Below are positions 57,207 to 64,000 of a stretch of 64,000 nt of DNA, in pieces. Both the position numbers and the translations under genes were made by a program. The notes beneath the pieces are model-generated. The model saw only the letters and a program-made list of their open reading frames with translations. It had not been told where the DNA came from and searched no databases. Location of the stretch: positions 28,952 to 92,951 of the forward strand of contig NZ_CAJHAR010000013.1 of NCBI RefSeq assembly GCF_904846415.1, written 5' to 3'. Source of the DNA: Psychrobacter piscatorii. GTDB taxonomy: Bacteria; Pseudomonadota; Gammaproteobacteria; Pseudomonadales; Moraxellaceae. Numbering within the stretch: the stretch's first letter is position 1; every line of letters starts with the position of its first letter.

Positions 57207-57440
57207 ATGACACAAGAGAATAGAGTTCCCCAAGGCATTTACCGTCATTACAAAGGCAGCCTTTACCAAGTGCTGCATACGGCGAGGCACTCAGAAACTG
57301 AAGAGTCGCTCGTGGTTTATCGTTGTCTTTATGGTGAGTATGGCGTGTGGGTACGCCCGCTTGCGATGTTTACTGAGATGGTCACTGTTGATGGCAAAGA
57401 GGTTCCGCGATTTGAACTCATCAAAGTATTAGTTGATTAA
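57207..57440 (+). CDS. DUF1653 small protein
   Basis: 77-residue soluble protein. The DUF1653 signature IYRHYKGSLYQVLHTARHSETEE and YRCLYGEYGVWVRPLAMFTE is almost complete. The family is a small beta-rich domain of unknown function found alone or fused to other domains. It sits between the GNAT gene and a small membrane protein gene in the same direction. Confidence 0.88.
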   Translation: MTQENRVPQGIYRHYKGSLYQVLHTARHSETEESLVVYRCLYGEYGVWVRPLAMFTEMVTVDGKEVPRFELIKVLVD

Positions 57441-57463
57441 TTGTTAGTAAAAATGAGATTGAA

Positions 57464-57787
57464 ATGGCGCGTTTAGACAATAAAAAAAGATATTCAGTGC
57501 CTTTATTATTACAGTTCATAGTGATTTTAACTCAATTTGGCATTTATTTATTTATCAATTGGTTAGATGTTTATCTTAATCAAAAGCCACCTAATTCATC
57601 ATTAGACAATTTTTTTTGGTTAGTAATAGTACCTATTACTTGGCTTATCTACACTTCAATGTCTTATTATTATTCTCATAAGTTTTTACAAGCAGTTTTT
57701 CAAGGTCTATTGCAGACAATATTTTCCTATACCTTAGTTATTGCAAGTGTACTTGTCTTTTACACATGGATTGGTAAGTCCTTTTAA
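57464..57787 (+). CDS. Small membrane protein, unrecognised
   Basis: 107-residue protein with three hydrophobic segments (about residues 12-33, 48-65 and 78-101) and a short basic N-terminus MARLDNKKRYSVP. No family is recognised. Codons are markedly A+T-rich compared with tyrS, suggesting a newer gene. It has a weak Shine-Dalgarno (GAGA) and precedes a strong terminator. Confidence 0.6.
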   Translation: MARLDNKKRYSVPLLLQFIVILTQFGIYLFINWLDVYLNQKPPNSSLDNFFWLVIVPITWLIYTSMSYYYSHKFLQAVFQGLLQTIFSYTLVIASVLVFYTWIGKSF

Positions 57788-57831
57788 CGCTAGCCTAGGT
57801 TAATAACTATCCTACCCAAAATCTTTAAAAC

Positions 57832-57861
57832 AAAAAAACGACCCGTTGAGGTCGTTTTTTT
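57832..57861. terminator. Bidirectional terminator after the tyrS cluster
   Basis: AAAAAAACGAC and GTCGTTTTTTT form an 11-base stem with an 8-base loop; serves the plus-strand cluster and the converging hydrolase gene. Confidence 0.85.
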
Positions 57862-57893
57862 GTTCTATATCTATGTTTTATCTAGACAGTCAA

Positions 57894-58730
57894 TTAACTG
57901 TTTAAAAATGCAATCAATGTTTTATTGAACTCTTCGCTATGGGTCACATTGATGCCATGTGGACCACCTTCAACGACATGTAGCTTACTGTCTGCAATCA
58001 TATCATGAGAGCGCTCACCGCTTGCTTCAAACGGGACGATTTGATCCGCATCACCATGTATCACTAAGGTTGGTACATCAAAGGCTTTTAGATCATCGCG
58101 GAAGTCGGTGTAGCTAAAAGATTTGACGCAATCAAAGGTTGCTTTGGCAGAGGCGAAAGCAGCGATATCGCGGTTGTATAAGCGCATAGGCTTACTGACC
58201 AGCGACTTACCGTCTTTTGGCGTAAAGAAATTCTTGGTAAAGTCATTCAAAAAGGCGATACGATCATCGCTCACACCATCCAAGAATCCTTGAATATCTG
58301 CTTCTTCAAGACCGCCATCAGGGTTATCATCTGCCTTAAACAAGTACGGCGGAACAGCAGATGCCAGTACCGCTTTGCTCACACGCTCTGAACCATATTT
58401 ACCAAGATAGCGAGCCACCTCGCCGCCGCCCATAGAGAATCCAACGATGGTCGCGTTTTGTAAATCGAGCGCCTCCATCAAGCCTTTTAAATCTTGGGCT
58501 AGGGTATCGTAGTCGTATCCGTTCCATGGTTTAGACGATTGACCAAAGCCACGTCTGTCATAGGTAATCACTTGATAGCCAGCTTCGACCAGCGCAGGCA
58601 GCTGTGCTTCCCAAGCGCGTCCACTGAGTGGCCAGCCATGAATGAGTACGACGGGTTTGCCAGTACCTTGGATTTCGTAATAAAGTTCGATGGGTTGTTC
58701 GTCTTGTGTTGCAACGGTAGCGTAGGGCAT
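57894..58730 (-). CDS. Alpha/beta hydrolase, chloroperoxidase-like
   Basis: 278-residue alpha/beta hydrolase. The catalytic Ser is in GFSMGGGEVARYLG, Asp in HGDADQIVPF and His in GGPHGINVTH. The opening LYYEIQGTGKPVVLIHGWPLSGRAWE and DRRGFGQSSKPWNGYDYD place it in the cofactor-free chloroperoxidase/esterase group, whose physiological substrates are usually esters. It is not adjacent to genes that would suggest a pathway. ATG with AAGG upstream; converges with the tyrS cluster at a shared terminator. Confidence 0.87.
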   Translation of the reverse strand: MPYATVATQDEQPIELYYEIQGTGKPVVLIHGWPLSGRAWEAQLPALVEAGYQVITYDRRGFGQSSKPWNGYDYDTLAQDLKGLMEALDLQNATIVGFSMGGGEVARYLGKYGSERVSKAVLASAVPPYLFKADDNPDGGLEEADIQGFLDGVSDDRIAFLNDFTKNFFTPKDGKSLVSKPMRLYNRDIAAFASAKATFDCVKSFSYTDFRDDLKAFDVPTLVIHGDADQIVPFEASGERSHDMIADSKLHVVEGGPHGINVTHSEEFNKTLIAFLNS

Positions 58731-58904
58731 GACCTTATCCTTTTGATATTATTATATTCATATATTTTTGTGTTGATGCTTATCAGTAACTACTATTCGC
58801 AGTGATTAGCATCAGCTTTTTAGTATAGAATCAGCCCAAGTTAATTGCTATGACAGGTTGTAAAGTTATAGTAGTGATTATAAAGTGGTTGTGTAAAATC
58901 CTAG

Positions 58905-59861
58905 TCAATCTTGTAGAAATTCTTTTAGTATCTTATGAAATTGCAATGGCTCATCTATTGGCACTGCATGTCCTGAGCGTGGCAGAATAACGTCACGAGC
59001 ATTGGGTAGCATACGTGTGATTTCTTGCTGCCATTTGGGGTCATAGAGTTTTGATTGTCCACCAATGAGACTGACCACTGGGATGGTGACATTCTCTATA
59101 CCTGCCCGAAAATCATAAGGTATCGCCAGATACGCTTGCAGGCAGCGCATTTTATGTTGCCATGTTTGGTGATTATAAAATGCCAGCTTATGATCGTTTT
59201 GATGAGTAATTGCTTGTACGACAGCTTTCGAGCGTGGACGACTGACAGAGAGTAAAGAAAACAATCTTTCGACATCCGTCACATGGCGTTTGAGAGAAAA
59301 CGGCAAGTGCGTAAAGTGTTCAACTTGCGCATAGGGTAGTGTCCTATCGACAATGTCTTGAAACAAGGCAAACATCTCTTTTTGCCGATCCCCAAACAGT
59401 CCGCCTTGCCAATCTGGTTGATTATGAATCACAGGGCTTTGATCGATATTCAGATAGCGACTAACCCGTGATGAACCAAAACGCTCAAAATAAGACCACA
59501 TGACGAGTGCCCCCATAGAAATCGCGGCTACAGGTAGCGACTCTATCTGCCGTGCAAGACAGACGTGCTCAATCACTATATCAATATCATCAGCATACTG
59601 ATGCACGAAATCAAACTGCGTCAACTCAATATTTTTTGCCGCACCAAAACCTCGAAAATGTGGCAAGTAAAACTCATATTTACCTATCAGTGGCAGTATA
59701 AAAGGTAAAAACTCACGTGCATCCATGCCATAAGCATGCATCATCATGACGGGTTTACCATTCCCAATGACAGACACGGGTAGCGCCGTACCATCAGCTG
59801 TCTTTATATCGATTGTCCGCAATTGATAGGACGCGGGTAGAGAAAGAAGAGTTTTTTTCAT
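58905..59861 (-). CDS. Alpha/beta hydrolase
   Basis: 318-residue alpha/beta hydrolase unlike the preceding one. Catalytic Ser in VAAISMGALVMWSYFE, His in LPRSGHAVPIDE and probable Asp in IGGQSKLYDPKW are present, with the oxyanion region MMMHAYGMDAREFLPF. Substrate unknown. The two hydrolases are separate transcription units on the same strand, 174 bases apart. I see no sign of recent duplication: their sequences are distantly related. Confidence 0.82.
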   Translation of the reverse strand: MKKTLLSLPASYQLRTIDIKTADGTALPVSVIGNGKPVMMMHAYGMDAREFLPFILPLIGKYEFYLPHFRGFGAAKNIELTQFDFVHQYADDIDIVIEHVCLARQIESLPVAAISMGALVMWSYFERFGSSRVSRYLNIDQSPVIHNQPDWQGGLFGDRQKEMFALFQDIVDRTLPYAQVEHFTHLPFSLKRHVTDVERLFSLLSVSRPRSKAVVQAITHQNDHKLAFYNHQTWQHKMRCLQAYLAIPYDFRAGIENVTIPVVSLIGGQSKLYDPKWQQEITRMLPNARDVILPRSGHAVPIDEPLQFHKILKEFLQD

Positions 59862-60036
59862 AGAATGACATCACTTTTGGTTATCAAGCCATCTTGGTTG
59901 AGTGGTCAAGATGTATTTTTACAAACGTATTCATACCGCGAATAAAAGACTGTTATATTGAAGCAGTCATCTGACCATAGCATAGAATTTGGCTAACGGT
60001 AAAAGCAGTAGCGATAACTGATAAGGATAGAAGGGT

Positions 60037-60690
60037 ATGAGCAAATCGATATTGTCATCATTGGATAGTAGCTTGTATCCACAAGTCTGGGAGCAGCAGA
60101 CATTTATCAGTCCACAAGCGCTTTTATTATTGATACTAAATAATGAGGTCACGATAGATGCCAGCACTTTTACCAAGCGACTACTGGCGAACGATATTTA
60201 TCAAGAATGGATCAATACCACGGTGTTTGGACGGTATTTGCATCGCAACTTTACCGCGTTTTATCAACAAACAGAAGACAGTTTTAATGTAGAAATGCCT
60301 GCCTTGTTTCGTCAAGAGCTGACCCGCCATGCGCAATATATGCCATTAGATCAGGTATTATTTTTTGCAGGAGAGATGCCAAAAGTGGTACGGCAAACAA
60401 AGCTACTCACCACCACCGTAAATCCTGCCACGGCTATCATTAACGCGCAAAAAATGACAACCCATCAGGTTTCTCATTCAAAGATGATTGTTAATCAAAT
60501 CACCATCGTCGGTAGGCAAGTATTAGGGTTTCCCATACGTCACAATAAGCGCACTAGCGAGCGCTTGCGCAATGAAGTATTGATTATGGACTTTCAGGAT
60601 TTGCGCTTGGTCAATGAGGTCACGATTGAGGACACAAAAAAAAGCAATATAGAGTCATCTATATTGCTTCGGTCTTACGAGTTACGTTGA
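60037..60690 (+). CDS. Unrecognised 217-aa protein with an ADP-ribosyltransferase-like pattern
   Basis: 217-residue soluble protein I cannot name with confidence. The C-terminal half follows the order seen in arginine-type ADP-ribosyltransferases: a strand with VLFFAGEMP (107-115) where they have the RG motif, LLTTTVNPATA (123-133) where they have the STS motif, and RNEVLIMDF (178-186) where they have the ExE-like EVLIPP segment, with Glu180 in the catalytic position. The RG arginine is not obvious, so it could be inactive or the match could be chance. The 3' end contains an inverted repeat that is the terminator of the opposite-strand SDR gene. AAGG precedes the ATG. Function is inferred only. 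Confidence 0.55.
   Translation: MSKSILSSLDSSLYPQVWEQQTFISPQALLLLILNNEVTIDASTFTKRLLANDIYQEWINTTVFGRYLHRNFTAFYQQTEDSFNVEMPALFRQELTRHAQYMPLDQVLFFAGEMPKVVRQTKLLTTTVNPATAIINAQKMTTHQVSHSKMIVNQITIVGRQVLGFPIRHNKRTSERLRNEVLIMDFQDLRLVNEVTIEDTKKSNIESSILLRSYELR
60642..60669 (-). terminator. Terminator of the SDR gene, embedded in the 217-aa gene
   Basis: AAGCAATATAGA and TCTATATTGCTT form a 12-base perfect stem with a 4-base loop; on the minus strand it is followed by eight T. It lies within the 3' coding end of the plus-strand gene (stop at 60690). Confidence 0.8.
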
Positions 60691-60709
60691 TCGCTAGATA
60701 GACGAGCTT

Positions 60710-61462
60710 TTAACTGTCTTTTTTAGCCACCGTCAAACCATTATAGGTTTGTGCGACTGGCATCACTTCCAAACGATTGACGTTGATATGCGCAGGTGAC
60801 TCAATCAGCCACAGTAATATATCGCCGATATCTTCACCTGTCATGGTCTTAAAGCCATCATAGACTTTAGCCGCTTTTTCATCATCACCATGATAGCGCA
60901 CGTTTGAAAACTCAGTACCCGCGACTACGCCCGGTTCAATATTGGTCACACGCACCTGCGTACCAATAAGATCAGCACGTAAATTTAGGCTAAATTGTTT
61001 GACAAATGCTTTGGTTGCACCGTAGACATTGCCACCAAAATACGGCCAGTTGCCCGCAATGGAACCAACATTGATGATATAGCCGCTGTCACGCTCAACC
61101 ATCGCTGGCAAGACGGCATGAGTCAATGCCATTAGACCTTTAACATTGGTATCCGTCATGCGCATCCAATCATCGAGACTGGCTTTGTGGGCAGGCTCTG
61201 TACCGAGTGCCAATCCTGCATTATTGACCAAGACATCAATCTGTTTAAAGTCATCAGGCAAGTCAGCAATGATTTGCGGGATAGAATCCGTATCGCTCAC
61301 ATCCATCACCACAGGTAAAAAGTCCTCACCTAAAATCTCAGCTAAAGCATTCAGTTTGTCGATACGTCTAGCGCAACCGATCACGCGGTGACCATTAGCA
61401 ACCAAACGCTCTGCCAACGCTTTACCAAAACCTGCGCTTGCCCCGGTAATCAATACGTTCAT
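60710..61462 (-). CDS. Short-chain dehydrogenase (YdfG-like)
   Basis: 250-residue NAD(P)-dependent SDR. Cofactor loop TGASAGFGKALAE, the NNAG motif (NNAGLALG), catalytic Ser in NVGSIAGNWPYFGG, and Tyr-x3-Lys in YGATKAFVKQF are all present; the C-terminal YDGFKTMTGEDIGDILLWLIESPAHINVNRLEVMPV region is that of the YdfG/L-allo-threonine and 3-hydroxy acid dehydrogenase group. Substrate (a 3-hydroxy acid or malonic-semialdehyde type compound) is inferred. AAGGA precedes the ATG; the terminator lies inside the converging gene. Confidence 0.88.
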   Translation of the reverse strand: MNVLITGASAGFGKALAERLVANGHRVIGCARRIDKLNALAEILGEDFLPVVMDVSDTDSIPQIIADLPDDFKQIDVLVNNAGLALGTEPAHKASLDDWMRMTDTNVKGLMALTHAVLPAMVERDSGYIINVGSIAGNWPYFGGNVYGATKAFVKQFSLNLRADLIGTQVRVTNIEPGVVAGTEFSNVRYHGDDEKAAKVYDGFKTMTGEDIGDILLWLIESPAHINVNRLEVMPVAQTYNGLTVAKKDS

Positions 61463-61534
61463 TGTTTGTCCTTATTATTGATGCTGCATGTTTCTATCAT
61501 AACCTTGATGACGGCTTTTTTATCCTAATGCGAC

Positions 61535-62194
61535 TTATCTATTTGATAATTGCTTACCAAAAATCTTATCACCCGCATCGCCTAGACCTGGGATGATGTA
61601 ACCATGCTCATCTAAATGGCTGTCTAATGCAGCGGTATAGATAGTCACGTCAGGATGCGCTTCATTTACCAAGCGGACGCCTTCAGGTGCTGCGACCAAA
61701 ACCAAAGCTTTAATATTCGTACAGCCGTTTTTCTTTAGCATCTCGATGGTTGCTACCATTGAGCCGCCCGTGGCCAGCATTGGATCGATGATAAGCGCAG
61801 GACGTTTGTCCATGTGACTGACAAATTTTTCAAAGAATGGTACTGGCTGCAAGGTTTCTTCATCGCGTTGTAGACCGACCACAGAAATCTTAGCAGTAGG
61901 AATCAAATCGAGCACGCCATCAAGCATGCCAATACCTGCGCGTAGAATCGGTACGATAGTTGCTGTTTTACCGATGATTTGCTCACCAGTGATTTCGCCA
62001 CACCAACCTTGCATTGGAAAAGTTTCGATTTCAAAATCACGGCTTGCTTCATAAGCCATCAAGCGTGCAAGCTCTTTGGTCAATGTACGAAATTTATAAG
62101 TACTACAGTCTTTTTCGCGCATGAGGCTGAGTTTATGACGGACTAGTGGATGATCGATTACCGTAATTTTTAAATCGCTGTTTAAGTCGCTCAT
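61535..62194 (-). CDS. upp: Uracil phosphoribosyltransferase
   Basis: 219-residue salvage enzyme that makes UMP from uracil and PRPP. The PRPP-binding motif [18 protein letters not shown] and the uracil-binding [15 protein letters not shown] are both intact. Slightly longer than E. coli Upp (208) with a short N-terminal extension. It is alone; no uraA permease gene is adjacent. GAGAGA lies before the ATG. Confidence 0.95.
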   Translation of the reverse strand: MSDLNSDLKITVIDHPLVRHKLSLMREKDCSTYKFRTLTKELARLMAYEASRDFEIETFPMQGWCGEITGEQIIGKTATIVPILRAGIGMLDGVLDLIPTAKISVVGLQRDEETLQPVPFFEKFVSHMDKRPALIIDPMLATGGSMVATIEMLKKNGCTNIKALVLVAAPEGVRLVNEAHPDVTIYTAALDSHLDEHGYIIPGLGDAGDKIFGKQLSNR

Positions 62195-62553
62195 AGAATC
62201 TCTCTCGGTTTCTTGTCTGATGCTTGCGCAGTTACTGCGGTTGCCATTAGTATAAAATATACAAACACTTACCGCACTTTAACCATATCTTTGGCACATC
62301 AATAGTAAAGTTAATGCCTTCACAATCGCGCTAATCAACTATTTTACGACAGTGCGCATTTATCATGATGACAATATTTGCGTTCACAGCTGCCATTAAA
62401 GCCTAAGCAATTCAGGCTAAGTAAAATGATATCGCGCTATCTTAAGTCAACTGATTGAACCGACTAAGTTTGACTATATAACGTGATTATAAGTGAGGTA
62501 GTGTTTAGACTTGCTATGATACCAAAAAAACCGCTTTTCTGACGAAGAATATC
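62195..62553. other. Gene-free region upp / UDG-like gene
   Basis: 359 AT-rich bases between divergent genes. I see only a short inverted repeat (about 62399-62420) and no gene or RNA. Confidence 0.4.
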
Positions 62554-63240
62554 ATGACTATAAAAACATCAAACACCCAAAAAACTGCTGATACTAAACC
62601 GACATCATTTGATGACAAAGACACAAAGCTTGAAAATCACCCCTTTGAACCTGTCTTACCGCCCAATGCCACGGTCATGATGATGGGTACTTTTCCACCG
62701 ACTGCTGATAAATGGGCAATGAGCTTTCATTATCCCAATTTTTATAATGATATGTGGCGTATCTATGGTCGAGTATTTTTTGATGATACTGACTATTTTA
62801 GAGTAGGCGATGAAAAGCGCTTTGACCCTGAGCGCATTCGAGATTTTATGTTTGAACGTGGCATTGCTTCTTGTCCGACAGTCAAGCAAGCTATTCGAGA
62901 GACTGGCAATGCTTCGGATAAAAATCTAACGGTAGTTGCACCTGTTGATTTAGATGTTATCTTGCCGCAAGTGCCAAAGGTAGAGACTTTGTTTACGACA
63001 GGAGGCAAGGCGACGGAAGTACTGCTTGGGTTATTAGACGAGCCAATTGCCAAATCAAAGCATCCAAAAACCAATCAAAGGATGGATTACCCTTATCAGT
63101 GGCAAAACGCTGAACAAACTACTGAGGTTAATGACCTAACCTTGTATAGATTACCTTCAACCTCACGTGCCTATCCGTTATCGTTGGATAAGAAAGTCGC
63201 TGCATATAAGGCGTTCTTTGAGAGGGTGGGTAAGTTGTAA
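62554..63240 (+). CDS. Uracil-DNA glycosylase-superfamily protein
   Basis: 228-residue protein resembling the uracil-DNA glycosylase superfamily, Mug/TDG side. The motif-1 region is ATVMMMGTFPPTADKW, a central helix-rich part contains YNDMWRIYGRVFF and the last conserved stretch is LPSTSRAYPLSLDKKVAAYKAFF, in the position of the HPSPLS-like DNA-intercalation loop. The first 40 residues are polar and variable. Whether it has glycosylase activity is open. The usual water-activating residue could not be placed with certainty. The 5' side faces upp. Confidence 0.62.
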   Translation: MTIKTSNTQKTADTKPTSFDDKDTKLENHPFEPVLPPNATVMMMGTFPPTADKWAMSFHYPNFYNDMWRIYGRVFFDDTDYFRVGDEKRFDPERIRDFMFERGIASCPTVKQAIRETGNASDKNLTVVAPVDLDVILPQVPKVETLFTTGGKATEVLLGLLDEPIAKSKHPKTNQRMDYPYQWQNAEQTTEVNDLTLYRLPSTSRAYPLSLDKKVAAYKAFFERVGKL

Positions 63241-63449
63241 TATAAAAGATAATTCTTTATAGATGGATGTTAGAAATAGAGAAGCTTATGCAGTCAGTAA
63301 AACCCAATAACATATCTAACAGGTCTATCGTTCAGAGCACATCTTCAACTACCCATCAATTATCTCAAATCATCAAATATCTAACCCATTGAAAGAATTA
63401 CCATTTTCATATTTTGCTAAAATAAGATTAAAAACATTAATAAAACAGG

Positions 63450-63477
63450 TTGACACAAAAATTAAACCCTCTATAAT
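63450..63477 (+). promoter_or_regulatory. rrn promoter P1
   Basis: TTGACA (63450-63455), 16-base spacer, TATAAT (63472-63477), both perfect consensus, with a GC-rich discriminator ACGCCCTC typical of stringently controlled rRNA promoters and AT-rich sequence upstream. Confidence 0.8.
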
Positions 63478-63566
63478 ACGCCCTCATCAGACGGACTAGC
63501 GGCAACGAATATATAAATTACATATTACTAACGCAGCTAACCTGTTGAAACAAATTAAAATAAAGC

Positions 63567-63594
63567 TTGACAATTCATATCATTATGATAAGAT
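63567..63594 (+). promoter_or_regulatory. rrn promoter P2
   Basis: TTGACA (63567-63572), 16-base spacer, TAAGAT (63589-63594), 117 bases downstream of P1 as in tandem rRNA promoters. Confidence 0.65.
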
Positions 63595-63919
63595 AGTCGG
63601 CTCGCTAGATAGCTTAACCGGCAACGGAAAAGGCGAAAAGCGAAAGATTTACCCTATATATCGATGACTGGACGACAGTGATTGAGACTATTTAAAAGCA
63701 TAACTAAAGAACAACTTGTGTGGATTTTTGCTGATTCAGAATGCTAAAAAATAAAGTTGACTATCTTTTCTTTTCGGGAAGATTATTAACTATAAAAATT
63801 ATCATTTAAGACAGCAGAAAAACTCAAAGTTAATTCATTACGAACATAATTTTTAGCGATTTTGCCAGATTAGATGAGCCAAGTTTAGAAGCTTCTTTAA
63901 AGAGCTTCATAGCAAGATT

Positions 63920-64000
63920 AAACTGAAGAGTTTGATCATGGCTCAGATTGAACGCTGGCGGCAGGCTTAACACATGCAAGTCGAGCGGAAACGATGATAG
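63920..64000 (+). rRNA. rrsA: 16S ribosomal RNA, 5' end only
   Basis: The sequence from about 63920 is the conserved 16S start, with GAAGAGTTTGATCATGGCTC followed by the 27F-type region and the first variable bases GAGCGGAAACGATGATAG, which are those of Psychrobacter. Only the first ~80 bases are in the window. The exact 5' end was placed by analogy with E. coli and could be off by one or two bases. The copy letter in the symbol is arbitrary. Confidence 0.95.

Larger units (their letters stand above)
63241..63919 (+). promoter_or_regulatory. rRNA operon promoter and leader region
   Basis: 679 bases before the 16S gene. An AT-rich UP-element-like stretch (about 63400-63449) is followed by two promoters (see below), then a long leader with a hairpin (GAAGCT / AGCTTC, about 63888-63908). 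A boxA-like AAAGAACAACTTGTGTGG at about 63706-63723 is weaker than the E. coli consensus. No protein gene. Confidence 0.6.

Overview
The window is a stretch of a gammaproteobacterial chromosome, most likely Psychrobacter (Moraxellaceae). The clearest evidence is the first ~80 bases of a 16S rRNA gene at the right edge. Supporting evidence is the Moraxellaceae-like protein content, moderate GC, and many proteins carrying polar, acidic low-complexity linkers. Almost all of it is ordinary core chromosome. There is no prophage, insertion sequence, CRISPR array, integron or tRNA gene that I can see.

Layout. 0.2-5.8 kb: urtA (urea ABC transporter binding lipoprotein) with a sigma-54-like promoter, a DUF4139 envelope protein, an NRDE/TANGO2-like protein and a zinc alcohol dehydrogenase. 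5.9-9.2 kb: rppH, an OsmC protein, a MAPEG membrane protein, dusC and an unrecognised 132-aa protein. 9.4-14.6 kb, all minus strand: a UvrD-like helicase, the tatABC operon, the hisIE fusion and a hotdog thioesterase. 15-20.1 kb: rpmI-rplT, pheS-pheT and ihfA, without the infC, thrS and pheM neighbours known from E. coli. 20.3-25 kb: two small lipoproteins, a YpfJ-type metalloprotease, rho and trxA. 25.4-33.4 kb: an RluA-type pseudouridine synthase, a frameshifted AlmA-like flavin monooxygenase, a D-2-hydroxyacid dehydrogenase, rapA and tesB. 33.5-40.6 kb: mutY, a lone AT-rich KAP P-loop NTPase, the YlqF/RbgA GTPase and a DUF2339 membrane protein. 40.8-51.2 kb: a dienelactone hydrolase, a YcgN-like protein, DUF4105, corC, lnt, an Ala/acid-rich membrane protein, a POT peptide transporter and an aminopeptidase P. 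51.3-57.8 kb: a coiled-coil protein, fabF, anmK, tyrS, a GNAT acetyltransferase and two small proteins. 57.9-63.2 kb: two alpha/beta hydrolases, a 217-aa protein with an ADP-ribosyltransferase-like pattern, an SDR, upp and a uracil-DNA-glycosylase-like protein. 63.4-64 kb: tandem rrn promoters and the start of 16S rRNA.

How the genes work together: most of the window is information processing (ribosomal proteins, two tRNA synthetases, rho, rapA, rppH, dusC, rluA, mutY, RbgA) and envelope biogenesis (Tat export, Lnt, AnmK, CorC, lipoproteins). Smaller groups handle nutrient uptake or salvage (urea, peptides, uracil) and lipid metabolism (FabF, TesB, the broken alkane-type monooxygenase). Expression units are short and usually bounded by clear Rho-independent hairpins.

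The observation I would follow first is at 27158-27220. A 13-base insertion there completes a perfect inverted repeat with 25-bp arms inside the AlmA-like gene and shifts its frame, which is the signature of a quasipalindrome template-switch mutation. I found no convincing new multi-gene system. The best single-gene leads are the lone KAP NTPase and the ADP-ribosyltransferase-like protein.
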